Shown: positions 1 through 6,924 of the stretch, piece by piece
Layout: each line of letters opens with the position of its first letter
Position numbering within the stretch: position 1 is the stretch's first letter
From: JAFKKS01 sp039808325
GTDB taxonomy: Bacteria; Pseudomonadota; Alphaproteobacteria; Rhizobiales; Xanthobacteraceae
Direction of reading: 5' to 3'
DNA length: 10,930 nt
NCBI GenBank assembly: GCA_039808325.1
Contig: JBDHSU010000133.1
Location: 1-10,930, forward strand
Notes under the pieces: generated by a model
Told to the model about the DNA's origin: nothing
Seen by the model: the letters and a program-made list of their open reading frames with translations, nothing else
Database searches by the model: none
Position numbers and translations under genes: made by a program

Positions 1-40
1 TGCCGCCACGGCCGCGCGCCGAATGCGACCGGGCCGAGCG

Positions 41-47
41 AAGGAGG
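41..47 (+). promoter_or_regulatory. Ribosome binding site of the alkyltransferase gene
   Basis: AAGGAGG is a near-perfect Shine-Dalgarno match, 5 nt before a GTG at 53. It is the reason for choosing that GTG over the ATG at 23, which has no such site. Confidence 0.7.
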
Positions 48-52
48 CCGAG

Positions 53-547
53 GTGGCTTACGCTTACAAGACGATCGATTCGCCCGTCGGCTGCCTGAAG
101 CTCATCGCCAGCGATAAAGGGCTGGCGGCGATCCTGTGGGAAAACGACGATCCCGACCGCGTCCGGGTCGGCCCCCTGCTCGAAAGCCCCGGCCATCCGA
201 TCCTGCGCGAGACCGAACGGCAGCTCGCCCAATATTTCGCCGGCCGACTCAAAGCGTTTACCGTACCGCTCGATTTCCAGGGAACGGCCTTTCAAAAGAG
301 CGTCTGGAAGGCACTGCTCACCATCCCGTTCGGCGAGACCCGCACCTATGCCGACATCGCCAGACAGATCGGCAGGCCGACCGCGTTCCGCGCCGTCGGC
401 GCGGCGAACGGCAAGAACCCGATTTCGATCATCGCGCCGTGCCACCGGGTGATCGGGTCGAGCGGGTCGCTGACCGGGTTCGCCGGCGGCCTGGCGGCGA
501 AGGCGCGGCTGCTCAGACTCGAGAGCGGAAGGGCCGGCGCTCCGTAA
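53..547 (+). CDS. ogt: Methylated-DNA--[protein]-cysteine S-methyltransferase (O6-alkylguanine-DNA alkyltransferase)
   Basis: This is a suicide DNA-repair protein that moves the alkyl group from O6-alkylguanine or O4-alkylthymine to its own cysteine. The product is 164 aa from the GTG start, a normal length for a single-domain Ogt-type protein. The N-terminal ribonuclease-like domain covers roughly residues 1-75. The DNA-binding domain follows, with the family motif RAVGAANGKNP and then the active-site box PCHRVIG, whose nucleophile is Cys130. The C-terminal GFAGGL...K..LL.LE signature is intact. I see no Ada-type N-terminal zinc/HTH domain. The GTG at 53 has a strong ribosome site, and the protein from there (VAYAYKTIDSPVG) aligns with usual family starts. 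The frame stays open to the left edge (ATG at 23), so a longer N-terminus cannot be fully excluded. It converges on the VanZ-like gene. Family assignment is firm; the choice of ogt rather than ada as symbol rests on domain content. Confidence 0.93.
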   Translation: MAYAYKTIDSPVGCLKLIASDKGLAAILWENDDPDRVRVGPLLESPGHPILRETERQLAQYFAGRLKAFTVPLDFQGTAFQKSVWKALLTIPFGETRTYADIARQIGRPTAFRAVGAANGKNPISIIAPCHRVIGSSGSLTGFAGGLAAKARLLRLESGRAGAP

Positions 548-581
548 TCACGACGTCGGGCAGCGAGCGCCTTTGCGCGCC

Positions 582-633
582 TCGATCACGATGACTTTGG
601 ATCGAATCGATCCAAAGTCATGACCGTGATCGA
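582..633. repeat. Long near-perfect palindrome in the gap between convergent genes
   Basis: Arms at 591-605 (ATGACTTTGGATCGA) and 607-621 are exact reverse complements around a single A at 606. The dyad continues with TCGATCACG at 582-590 pairing CGTGATCGA at 625-633 after a 3-nt bulge (GAC, 622-624), giving 24 paired positions. It lies 34 nt after the alkyltransferase stop. It has no U-tract, so a simple intrinsic terminator is doubtful. I recall similar palindromes dispersed between genes in Hyphomicrobiales genomes, but cannot check that here. Confidence 0.85.
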
Positions 634-646
634 TTCTCATAACTTG

Positions 647-695
647 GAGCGGGATGCGGGCGGAAAACCGCTGCATACTTTTCCTCATCCCGATC
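647..695. repeat. Second inverted repeat, probably part of the same dispersed element
   Basis: GAGCGGGATG at 647-656 pairs with CATCCCGATC at 686-695 with one mismatch. A small GCGG-AAAA-CCGC hairpin (660-671) sits between them. The right arm touches the stop codon (695-697) of the minus-strand VanZ-like gene. It lies 13 nt from the large palindrome, so the two look like one composite intergenic repeat. It may form RNA structure at the 3' end of either convergent transcript. Confidence 0.55.
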
Positions 696-1042
696 TAGGC
701 TCGGTCGTCCGGCTTGCGATAACCGAGCACCCATACGCCGGCCACGCCGATGACAGCGCCCGTCGCCTTGAAGACGAAGTCCCTGAAATAGCCATGCCGG
801 CCAAGAACGAAAAGCTGGAGCAGCTCGAAGACAGCCGCCGCTCCAATCAGGAAGGCGAGAACGATCGGCCATCGGCGCGGATAGGCGAGGGCGAACAGAG
901 CGCCGACGACCGCAAACGCCAATAACCGCTCGGTGTTGGCGCCCAGCCCAAGCGACGGGCGCAAGGCGATGGGGCCATCAGTCACAACGAAAATCGCGAC
1001 GATCGAAGCCCATGCAAGGATGCGGAAAATGCGCCGGTCCAT
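695..1042 (-). CDS. VanZ-like family small membrane protein
   Basis: The product is 115 aa and is predicted to be almost entirely membrane-embedded. Four hydrophobic segments lie at about residues 6-22, 40-55, 58-80 and 88-108. The FELLQ segment before the third loop, followed by GRHGYFRDFVFKATGAVIG, is the conserved core of the VanZ-like family, in which charged residues sit between the last two helices. The family is named after the teicoplanin-resistance accessory protein VanZ, but stand-alone short members like this are common and mostly uncharacterised, so no antibiotic-resistance role is claimed. It starts at ATG 1042 without an obvious Shine-Dalgarno site. It is divergent from the ABC-F gene, and the two share a 116-bp region that must hold both promoters. 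Family call is good; function is unknown. Confidence 0.75.
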   Translation of the reverse strand: MDRRIFRILAWASIVAIFVVTDGPIALRPSLGLGANTERLLAFAVVGALFALAYPRRWPIVLAFLIGAAAVFELLQLFVLGRHGYFRDFVFKATGAVIGVAGVWVLGYRKPDDRA

Positions 1043-1158
1043 GACCGCACCATAGCGGCGCGAAGCTTAGAAATGGTTTCCGCGATCGTCGAGCGGACGG
1101 CATTCGTTCGTTCATGGGCGCGCTTCAATAATGGCGGCGGCCCCCCTATAAGGCGCGC
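1043..1158. promoter_or_regulatory. Divergent promoter region between the VanZ-like and ABC-F genes
   Basis: This 116-nt gap separates two divergent start codons, so it must carry promoters for both. I could not identify convincing -35/-10 pairs or an operator by eye. The call rests on gene orientation only. Confidence 0.35.
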
Positions 1159-2973
1159 ATGGCTCCTCCCCTCCTCCAGCTCAAGGACATCGCGCTGACG
1201 TTCGGCGGCACGCCGCTGCTCACCGGCGCCGACCTTTCCGTCTCCACCGGCGAGAGCGTCTGCCTCGTCGGCCGCAACGGGTCGGGCAAGTCCACCCTGC
1301 TGAAGATCGCGGCCGGGCTGGTGGAGCCGGATCGCGGCACGGCGTTCGTGCAGCCGGACGCGGTGGTGCGCTATCTGCCGCAGGAGCCCGACTTCACCGG
1401 CTTTTCCTCGACGGCCGACTATGCGCGGGCGGGCCTCGGGCCGAGCGACGACCCGCATGCGGCGCAATACCTCCTGGAGCAGCTTGGCCTCACCGGACAG
1501 GAGGACCCCGCGCACCTTTCCGGCGGCGAGGCGCGCCGCGCCTCGCTCGCGCGCGTGCTCGCCCCGTCGCCCGACATCCTCCTGCTCGACGAGCCGACCA
1601 ACCATCTCGATCTGCCCATGATCGAGTGGCTGGAGAACGACTTGAGCGCGCGGCAAACCGCCCTCGTCATCATCAGCCACGACCGGCGCTTCCTCTCGAA
1701 GCTTTCGCGCGCGACGGTGTGGCTCGATCGCGGGCAGACGCGGCGCGTCGAAACCGGATTCGCCGGCTTCGAGGAATGGCGCGACCAGATCCTGGCGGAG
1801 GAAGAGCGCGACCAGCAGAAGCTCGCGCGCAAGATCGTCGCGGAGGAGCACTGGATGCGCTACGGCGTCACCGCCCGGCGCAAGCGGAACATGCGGCGCG
1901 TCGGCGAATTGCAAGCGCTGCGCGAGCAGCGCCGCACCTATCGCGCCAGCGGCGGCAAGGCGGCCATCACGGCGGGCGCCGCGGACCCGTCGGGCGCGCT
2001 GGTCATCGAGGCGGCCGGCCTCAACAAGAGCTATGACGGCGTCCCGATCGTCGCGGACTTCTCCATCCGCATTCAGCGCGGCGATCGCATCGGCATCGTC
2101 GGCCCGAACGGCAGCGGCAAGACGACGCTCGTCAACCTGCTGATCGGCAACGCGCCGCCCGACGCCGGCACGGTGCGGCTCGGCGCCAATCTCGCCGTCT
2201 CCATGCTCAACCAGCATCGCGACAGCCTCGACGCCGGCGTCACCGTCACCGACGCCCTCACCGGCGGCAGCGGCGATAACGTCACCGTCAACGGCCAGAC
2301 GCGGCACGTCGTCAGCTACATGCGCGACTTCCTGTTCGCGAGCGAACAGGCGCGCACGCCGCTCGGCAAACTCTCCGGCGGCGAGCGCGGCCGCCTGATG
2401 CTGGCGCAGACGCTCGCCAAGCCGTCCAACCTGCTCGTGCTCGACGAGCCGACGAACGATCTCGACATGGAGACGCTCGACGTGCTGGAGGACATGCTGG
2501 CGGACTACAAGGGAACGGTGCTGCTCATCAGCCACGACCGGGATTTTCTCGACCGCCTCGTCAGCGGCGTCATCGTGCCCGAAGGCAACGGCCGCTGGGT
2601 CGAATATGCCGGCGGGTACAGCGACATGCTGGCGCAGCGCGGCGCCGACGTCACGCGCGAGCGGCGCGGCGAGCCGCCACGCAAATCGCGCACCGGGCGC
2701 GCACCGAGCGCGGCGGGCTCCGAAACGCGCAAGCGGCAGATGAGCTTCAAGGACAAATACGCGCTCGAGACGCTGCCGCAAACGATCGCGACGCTACAGG
2801 CGGAAGCCCGCGCGCTGCAGTCGAAGCTCGACGATCCGGATTTCTTCGCGCGCGACCGCGCCGGCTTCGAACAAACGACCAGTTCGCTCGGCACGCTGCA
2901 CGAGAAGATCGCGGCCGCGGAAGAGCAGTGGCTGGAGCTTGAACTCCTGCGCGAGGAGCTCGTCGGGGATTGA
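1159..2973 (+). CDS. uup: ABC-F family ATPase, Uup-like
   Basis: This is a soluble tandem ABC ATPase without membrane segments, 604 aa. Domain 1 has Walker A GRNGSGKST (38-46, Lys44), signature LSGGE (from 120) and Walker B ILLLDEPTNHLD (Asp144, Glu145). Domain 2 has Walker A GPNGSGKTT (315-323, Lys321), signature LSGGERGR (from 405) and Walker B LLVLDEPTNDLD (Asp429, Glu430). All catalytic residues are present. The charged linker at about 210-260 is the ABC-F interdomain linker. Residues from about 540 form the alpha-helical coiled-coil C-terminal domain of Uup-type proteins. ABC-F proteins act on ribosomes, and E. coli Uup is also tied to DNA-branch processing and transposon excision. The exact role here is inferred from the family. 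Start at ATG 1159 gives a standard N-terminus (MAPPLLQLKDIALTFGG); the ribosome site is weak. It ends 19 nt before the convergent SDR stop. Paralogues such as EttA are less likely because of the C-terminal domain. Confidence 0.9.
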   Translation: MAPPLLQLKDIALTFGGTPLLTGADLSVSTGESVCLVGRNGSGKSTLLKIAAGLVEPDRGTAFVQPDAVVRYLPQEPDFTGFSSTADYARAGLGPSDDPHAAQYLLEQLGLTGQEDPAHLSGGEARRASLARVLAPSPDILLLDEPTNHLDLPMIEWLENDLSARQTALVIISHDRRFLSKLSRATVWLDRGQTRRVETGFAGFEEWRDQILAEEERDQQKLARKIVAEEHWMRYGVTARRKRNMRRVGELQALREQRRTYRASGGKAAITAGAADPSGALVIEAAGLNKSYDGVPIVADFSIRIQRGDRIGIVGPNGSGKTTLVNLLIGNAPPDAGTVRLGANLAVSMLNQHRDSLDAGVTVTDALTGGSGDNVTVNGQTRHVVSYMRDFLFASEQARTPLGKLSGGERGRLMLAQTLAKPSNLLVLDEPTNDLDMETLDVLEDMLADYKGTVLLISHDRDFLDRLVSGVIVPEGNGRWVEYAGGYSDMLAQRGADVTRERRGEPPRKSRTGRAPSAAGSETRKRQMSFKDKYALETLPQTIATLQAEARALQSKLDDPDFFARDRAGFEQTTSSLGTLHEKIAAAEEQWLELELLREELVGD

Positions 2974-2992
2974 TCTTCGACCGACGCGCCTC

Positions 2993-3738
<746 letters not shown>

Positions 3739-3739
<1 letters not shown>

Positions 3740-4917
3740 CAGATCACTCCCCCGGCGCGAAGCCCTTCGATCGCCTTCTTGTCGTAGCCCAAACTCGTCA
3801 GCACCTCCTCGGTATGCTGCCCGAGGTCCGGCGTCGGCCGCAGCGCTTCGGGCTGCGGCGCGTCCGAAAGATTGATCGGTTGACCGACCACCTTGAAGTC
3901 GCCGATCGTCGGATGCTTCACCGGCCGCGCGATGCCGAGATGCCGCACCTGCGGCTCGGCGAAGGTCTTGTCGATGGTGTTGATCGGGCCGCACGGCACG
4001 CCGGCCTTGGTGAAAGCCTCGATCCAGTGCGCCGCGGTCTGCGTCCGCGTCACCGCGGCGATCCGTTCGTTCAGCGCCTTGCGGTTCTGCGAACGCAGGT
4101 TCGGCGTCGCGAGACCGGGATCGTCGGCGAGGTCGGGCGCGCCCAAGGCTTCCGTGAAACGCTTCCAGATGCCGCCGGCGGCGGCGATGTTGATGTAGCC
4201 GTCCTTGGTCGGGAACACGCCCGTCGGGATGGATGTCGGATGGTCGTTGCCCGCCTGCTTCGCCACCTCCCCCTGCATCAGCCAGCGCGCCGCCTGGAAG
4301 TCGAGCATGAAAATCTGCGCCTCGATCAGGGACGTATGCACCCACTGCCCCTTTCCGGTGCGCTCGCGATTGTAGAGCGCGAGCATGATCGCCTGCGCCA
4401 GGAGCAATCCCGACGTGAGGTCGGCAATCGGGATGCCGACGCGCATCGGTCCCCGTCCCGGCTCCCCGGTGATCGACATCAGGCCCCCCATTCCTTGCGC
4501 GATCTGATCCACGCCGGGGCGCGTCGCATCCGGCCCGGACTGCCCGAAGCCGGAGATGGAGCCGTAGACGATCCGCGGGTTGACGGCGGCCACCGTGTCG
4601 TAGTCGACCTTCAGGCGATGCTTAACGTCGGCGCGATAGTTTTCGACAATGACGTCGGCTTTCGCCGCGAGTTGCATGAAGATTGCATGCCCTTGCGCGC
4701 TCTTGAGGTTGAGCGTCATCGACTCCTTGTTGCGGTGCAGATTCTGGAAGTCGAAGCCGTGGCGCGCGGCGCCCATCGAATCCACTTTGCCATCGGACGG
4801 CGGCTCGATCTTGATCACCTTGGCGCCCCAGTCGGCAAGCTGGCGTACAGCCGTCGGGCCGGCGCGATGCGCGGTGAGGTCAAGGACGGAAAGGTGGGAC
4901 AGCGGCAGTGCGGACAT
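3739..4917 (-). CDS. CaiB/BaiF-type (family III) CoA-transferase
   Basis: Family III enzymes move CoA between an acyl-CoA donor and a free carboxylic acid through an aspartyl-CoA thioester; known members use oxalate/formate, carnitine, succinate, mesaconate and others. The product is 392 aa, typical for the family. The N-terminus LSVLDLTAHRAGPTAVRQLADWGAKVIKIE (residues 8 to 37) is the CoA-binding Rossmann start. GSISGFGQSGP follows near 119-129. The catalytic aspartate is Asp166 in the segment IPIADLTSG. The C-terminal part (GYINIAA..., GVPCGPINTI) is standard. I chose ATG 4917 because GAGGA lies 8 nt upstream (4926-4930); an in-frame ATG at 4944 would add nine residues and has no such site. 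The gene is first in a two-gene operon with the SDR-fold protein. The acid substrate cannot be told from sequence; formyl-CoA transferase and crotonobetainyl-CoA transferase labels would both be over-specific. Confidence 0.92.
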
Positions 4918-4925
4918 TGGCGGGT

Positions 4926-4930
4926 TCCTC
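4926..4930 (-). promoter_or_regulatory. Ribosome binding site deciding the CoA-transferase start
   Basis: On the minus strand GAGGA lies 8 nt before ATG 4917. This favours that start over the in-frame ATG at 4944. Confidence 0.5.
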
Positions 4931-4947
4931 GATGGATCTCTCATTCA

Positions 4948-4966
4948 GACCGTTTACCGACCGTTT
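4948..4966. repeat. 11-bp-spaced direct repeat upstream of the CoA-transferase operon
   Basis: GACCGTTT occurs at 4948-4955 and again at 4959-4966, an 11-bp period (one helical turn). It is 31-49 nt before the chosen start codon of the minus-strand operon. The position suits an operator or activator site. No regulator is encoded nearby and no promoter hexamers are clear, so the role is a guess. Confidence 0.3.
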
Positions 4967-5294
4967 GCGGCGCGGACGGACAGCCCCACGGACGAAGCAG
5001 GCTCTCGATATCGCAGCTTGAGCAATCGGATCGCGATTCAGGATCGGCGATCTTCCTACACCGGCGCGGCAAACGCCAATCGCAACTTCAGACTGACAGG
5101 GTCGCGCGCCGCGAATGGAAAACGGGCATGACGCCGTGGCCGCCGCTCGTTCGCGGCACAGCGTCTTGGGAATGTTCGGAAACCGTGCGGGGACCGCCCC
5201 GTTCGCTTGCGCTCGATGAACGCATCGGCGCATCAGGGCACGGGCGCGGCCTTATCGCCGATGCCGAGCGCAGCGACCCGCGTCTTGAAGGAAA
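4967..5294. other. Non-coding stretch between the CoA-transferase operon and the tRNA-like gene
   Basis: I see no supported gene here. A 117-codon minus-strand frame (4880-5233) is Arg/Cys-rich, resembles no family I know and overlaps the CoA-transferase start, so I do not call it. A small hairpin, CGGGG-ACCG-CCCCG (5188-5201), has no U-tract. The promoter of the CoA-transferase operon should lie at the left end. Confidence 0.4.
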
Positions 5295-5370
5295 TGGCTC
5301 CCCGGGACTGGATTCGAACCATCGACCTGACGGGAAACAACCGCCTGCTCTACCGCTGAGCTACCAGGGA
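5295..5370 (-). tRNA. tRNA-Asn(GTT)-like gene with aberrant anticodon and T arms
   Basis: Read on the minus strand, 76 nt including an encoded CCA fold as a cloverleaf. Acceptor TCCCTGG pairs CCGGGGA with one T-G wobble. The D arm is GCTC-AGCGGTA-GAGC, and the anticodon stem GGCGG pairs CCGTC with one wobble. The T loop is TTCGAAT and the discriminator is G. The anticodon is GTT (Asn). Oddities: the anticodon loop is TTGTTTC, so position 37 is U and 38 is C, whereas tRNA-Asn normally has A37, the site of t6A. The T-stem is GATGG against CCAGTC, leaving a bulged G. The Asn identity bases G34-U35-U36 and G73 are present. It could be a diverged second tRNA-Asn, a decaying copy or a tRNA-like RNA. 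Type is fairly sure; functionality is not. Confidence 0.7.
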
Positions 5371-5596
5371 ACACGGCACGACTTGCCGCCTCTTCCGGGC
5401 AATTGGCAAGACGCTCGTCCGTTTATGATGAATCGGCATTTAAACTCATACCGAGTCATTCTGAGTCATTTTTGAATCGATCCTCCAACGCGATTTTCGT
5501 ACTGCGTTAACAATTATTCGGGGTGTCGATTGTCTGTTTCTTTACGGCTGAGGGCGCATCACCGGCACGTCATTACGCCGCTCTTGTCGTGTCGAC
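5371..5596. promoter_or_regulatory. AT-richer divergent leader between the tRNA-like gene and the acyltransferase operon
   Basis: This 226-nt region separates divergent transcription units and is clearly richer in A+T than its surroundings between about 5420 and 5545. It should contain promoters for both. TCAT recurs at 5446, 5456 and 5466, exactly 10 bp apart; the last two copies are a 9/10-identical tandem repeat (CCGAGTCATT, CTGAGTCATT). I could not assign confident -35/-10 boxes. No gene is seen here. Confidence 0.4.
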
Positions 5597-6907
5597 ATGT
5601 CAAACACTGGCACCGCGCATTTCCCTATGAAGCTGACGCCGGTGCCGCCGCTTCCGGACTCGGATATCCCAAACCATAGCCCCTTGCCGACCAAGGTCCT
5701 CTCGGAACGGACAGTGGCCGCGCAAGGCAGGTCCGGTCCGATCCGCGCCGCCGACATCAATCTGCGCCTCCATGCCGACCTCGACGCGGCGCGCGCGCAG
5801 CTCGACGCTTTCGCGCGCGAGAGCGACCGGATGGCTTTTCAAAATTTCGTGTGGTTGAGCGCCTGGGAGCGCCATATCGGCCGCGCGAGCGGCATCGTTC
5901 CGTTCGTCGTCGTCGGCAGCGACCGCGAAGGGACGCCGCTTCTCATGCTTGCCCTCGGCATCGAGACGCGCGGTCTTGCGCGCCGCCTCACCTGGCTCGG
6001 CACCGATCAGTGCGACTACAACGGCCCGACGCTGCATAAGCATTTCGCCGAGCGCTTCGCCGCGGACGACTTCGCGGCGCTGTGGGCGCGCATCGTCACG
6101 CTGTTGCAAACGCAATCCGGCCACACCTTCGACATCGCCGATCTGGCGAAAATGCCGGAGACGATCGGCGGGCAGCGAAACCCGTTCCTGGCGCTGCCGA
6201 CCGCGCCCAATCCCAGCGGCGCCTACATCACCAGCCTGGGACAGGACTGGGATGCCTTCTATAGCGAGAAGCGATCGTCGCAGACGCGCAAGAAAGAGCG
6301 CCGCCAGCTCAAGCATCTCGCCGAGTTCGGCGCCGTCCAGTTCGTGGACGTGCAGGAGGCGGACGAGCGCAAGCGCACGCTGGAGCTCCTGTTCCAGCAG
6401 AAATCGCGCGCGCTTTCCCGCATGGGCGCCGAAGACATTTTCGCGTCACCGGAGCGGCGCGCGTTTTACCTCGACGTCGCGACGAACGACGCGACGCGCG
6501 ATCTCGTCCATGTCAGCCGATTGGACATCGGAGGCGCCGCCGCCGCCGTCAGCGTCGGACTGAAGGCGGATGGGCGCTATTACCTGATCCTCTCGAGCTA
6601 CGACGACGGCGAAATCTCGAAGCACGGGCCGGGGCGCGCCCTGCTGCACGAGCTGCTGCGCTACACCATCGCAAACCGGTTTCGATATTTCGATTTCACC
6701 ATCGGCGACGAGCCGTACAAGATGGACTGGAGCGATACGCGGCTCGTCCTTCACGATCATTTGTCCGCGACGACGCTGCGCGGCTTCATCGCCGTCAAAG
6801 CCCTCACCGCGTTCCGCGCCTTGAAGCGCACCATCAAGCAAAATCCGACCATGTGGCTTGCTTTCAGCAAAGCACGCGCCGCGGCCGGACACCTGTTCTC
6901 ACGATGA
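5597..6907 (+). CDS. CelD/BcsL-like GNAT-fold acyltransferase
   Basis: The product is 436 aa and cytosolic, with no signal peptide or membrane segment. It resembles the CelD/BcsL acetyltransferase family (double GNAT fold, related to FemAB-type transferases), whose members sit in cellulose and exopolysaccharide loci. The first half contains FQNFVWLSAWERH (about 77-89) and the LTWLGTDQCDYNGP segment, typical of the N-terminal domain. A basic helix (SSQTRKKERRQLKHL) follows. The C-terminal GNAT domain has VSVGLKADGRYYLILSSYD and the diagnostic FDFTIGDEPYKMDW (from residue 365). The first ~50 residues are Pro/Ser-rich and probably disordered. Neither ATG 5597 nor in-frame ATG 5627 has a clear ribosome site, so the start is uncertain. 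The gene overlaps or abuts the flavoprotein gene, with a flippase next, so it probably acylates a glycan or lipid-linked sugar before export. The donor and acceptor are unknown. Confidence 0.85.
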   Translation: MSNTGTAHFPMKLTPVPPLPDSDIPNHSPLPTKVLSERTVAAQGRSGPIRAADINLRLHADLDAARAQLDAFARESDRMAFQNFVWLSAWERHIGRASGIVPFVVVGSDREGTPLLMLALGIETRGLARRLTWLGTDQCDYNGPTLHKHFAERFAADDFAALWARIVTLLQTQSGHTFDIADLAKMPETIGGQRNPFLALPTAPNPSGAYITSLGQDWDAFYSEKRSSQTRKKERRQLKHLAEFGAVQFVDVQEADERKRTLELLFQQKSRALSRMGAEDIFASPERRAFYLDVATNDATRDLVHVSRLDIGGAAAAVSVGLKADGRYYLILSSYDDGEISKHGPGRALLHELLRYTIANRFRYFDFTIGDEPYKMDWSDTRLVLHDHLSATTLRGFIAVKALTAFRALKRTIKQNPTMWLAFSKARAAAGHLFSR

Positions 6908-6924
6908 CACGCCCGGAGACGAAC

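Noticed and set aside
620..925. 101-codon plus-strand frame beginning in the palindrome
   Set aside because: It starts inside the repeat, lacks a ribosome site and is antisense to the VanZ-like protein, which has a convincing membrane topology.
982..2781. 599-codon open frame on the minus strand opposite the ABC-F gene
   Set aside because: The translation is Arg/Ala/His-rich low-complexity sequence with no recognisable domain. The plus strand encodes a full Uup-like protein with all motifs. Long antisense frames are expected at this GC content.
2974..2992. Terminator between the convergent ABC-F and SDR genes
   Set aside because: The gap is only 19 nt and shows no inverted repeat or U-tract.
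4880..5233. 117-codon minus-strand frame upstream of the CoA-transferase
   Set aside because: It overlaps the CoA-transferase start in another frame, has no ribosome site or recognisable motif, and has a composition typical of non-coding translation.
5295..5370. tRNA-like 3' end as an integration (att) site
   Set aside because: No integrase, second copy of the tRNA 3' end or foreign-looking gene block is visible on either side within the window.
3814..5475. 553-codon plus-strand frame spanning the CoA-transferase and the tRNA-like gene
   Set aside because: It is antisense to a well-supported enzyme, runs straight through the tRNA, is Arg-rich throughout and resembles no family.
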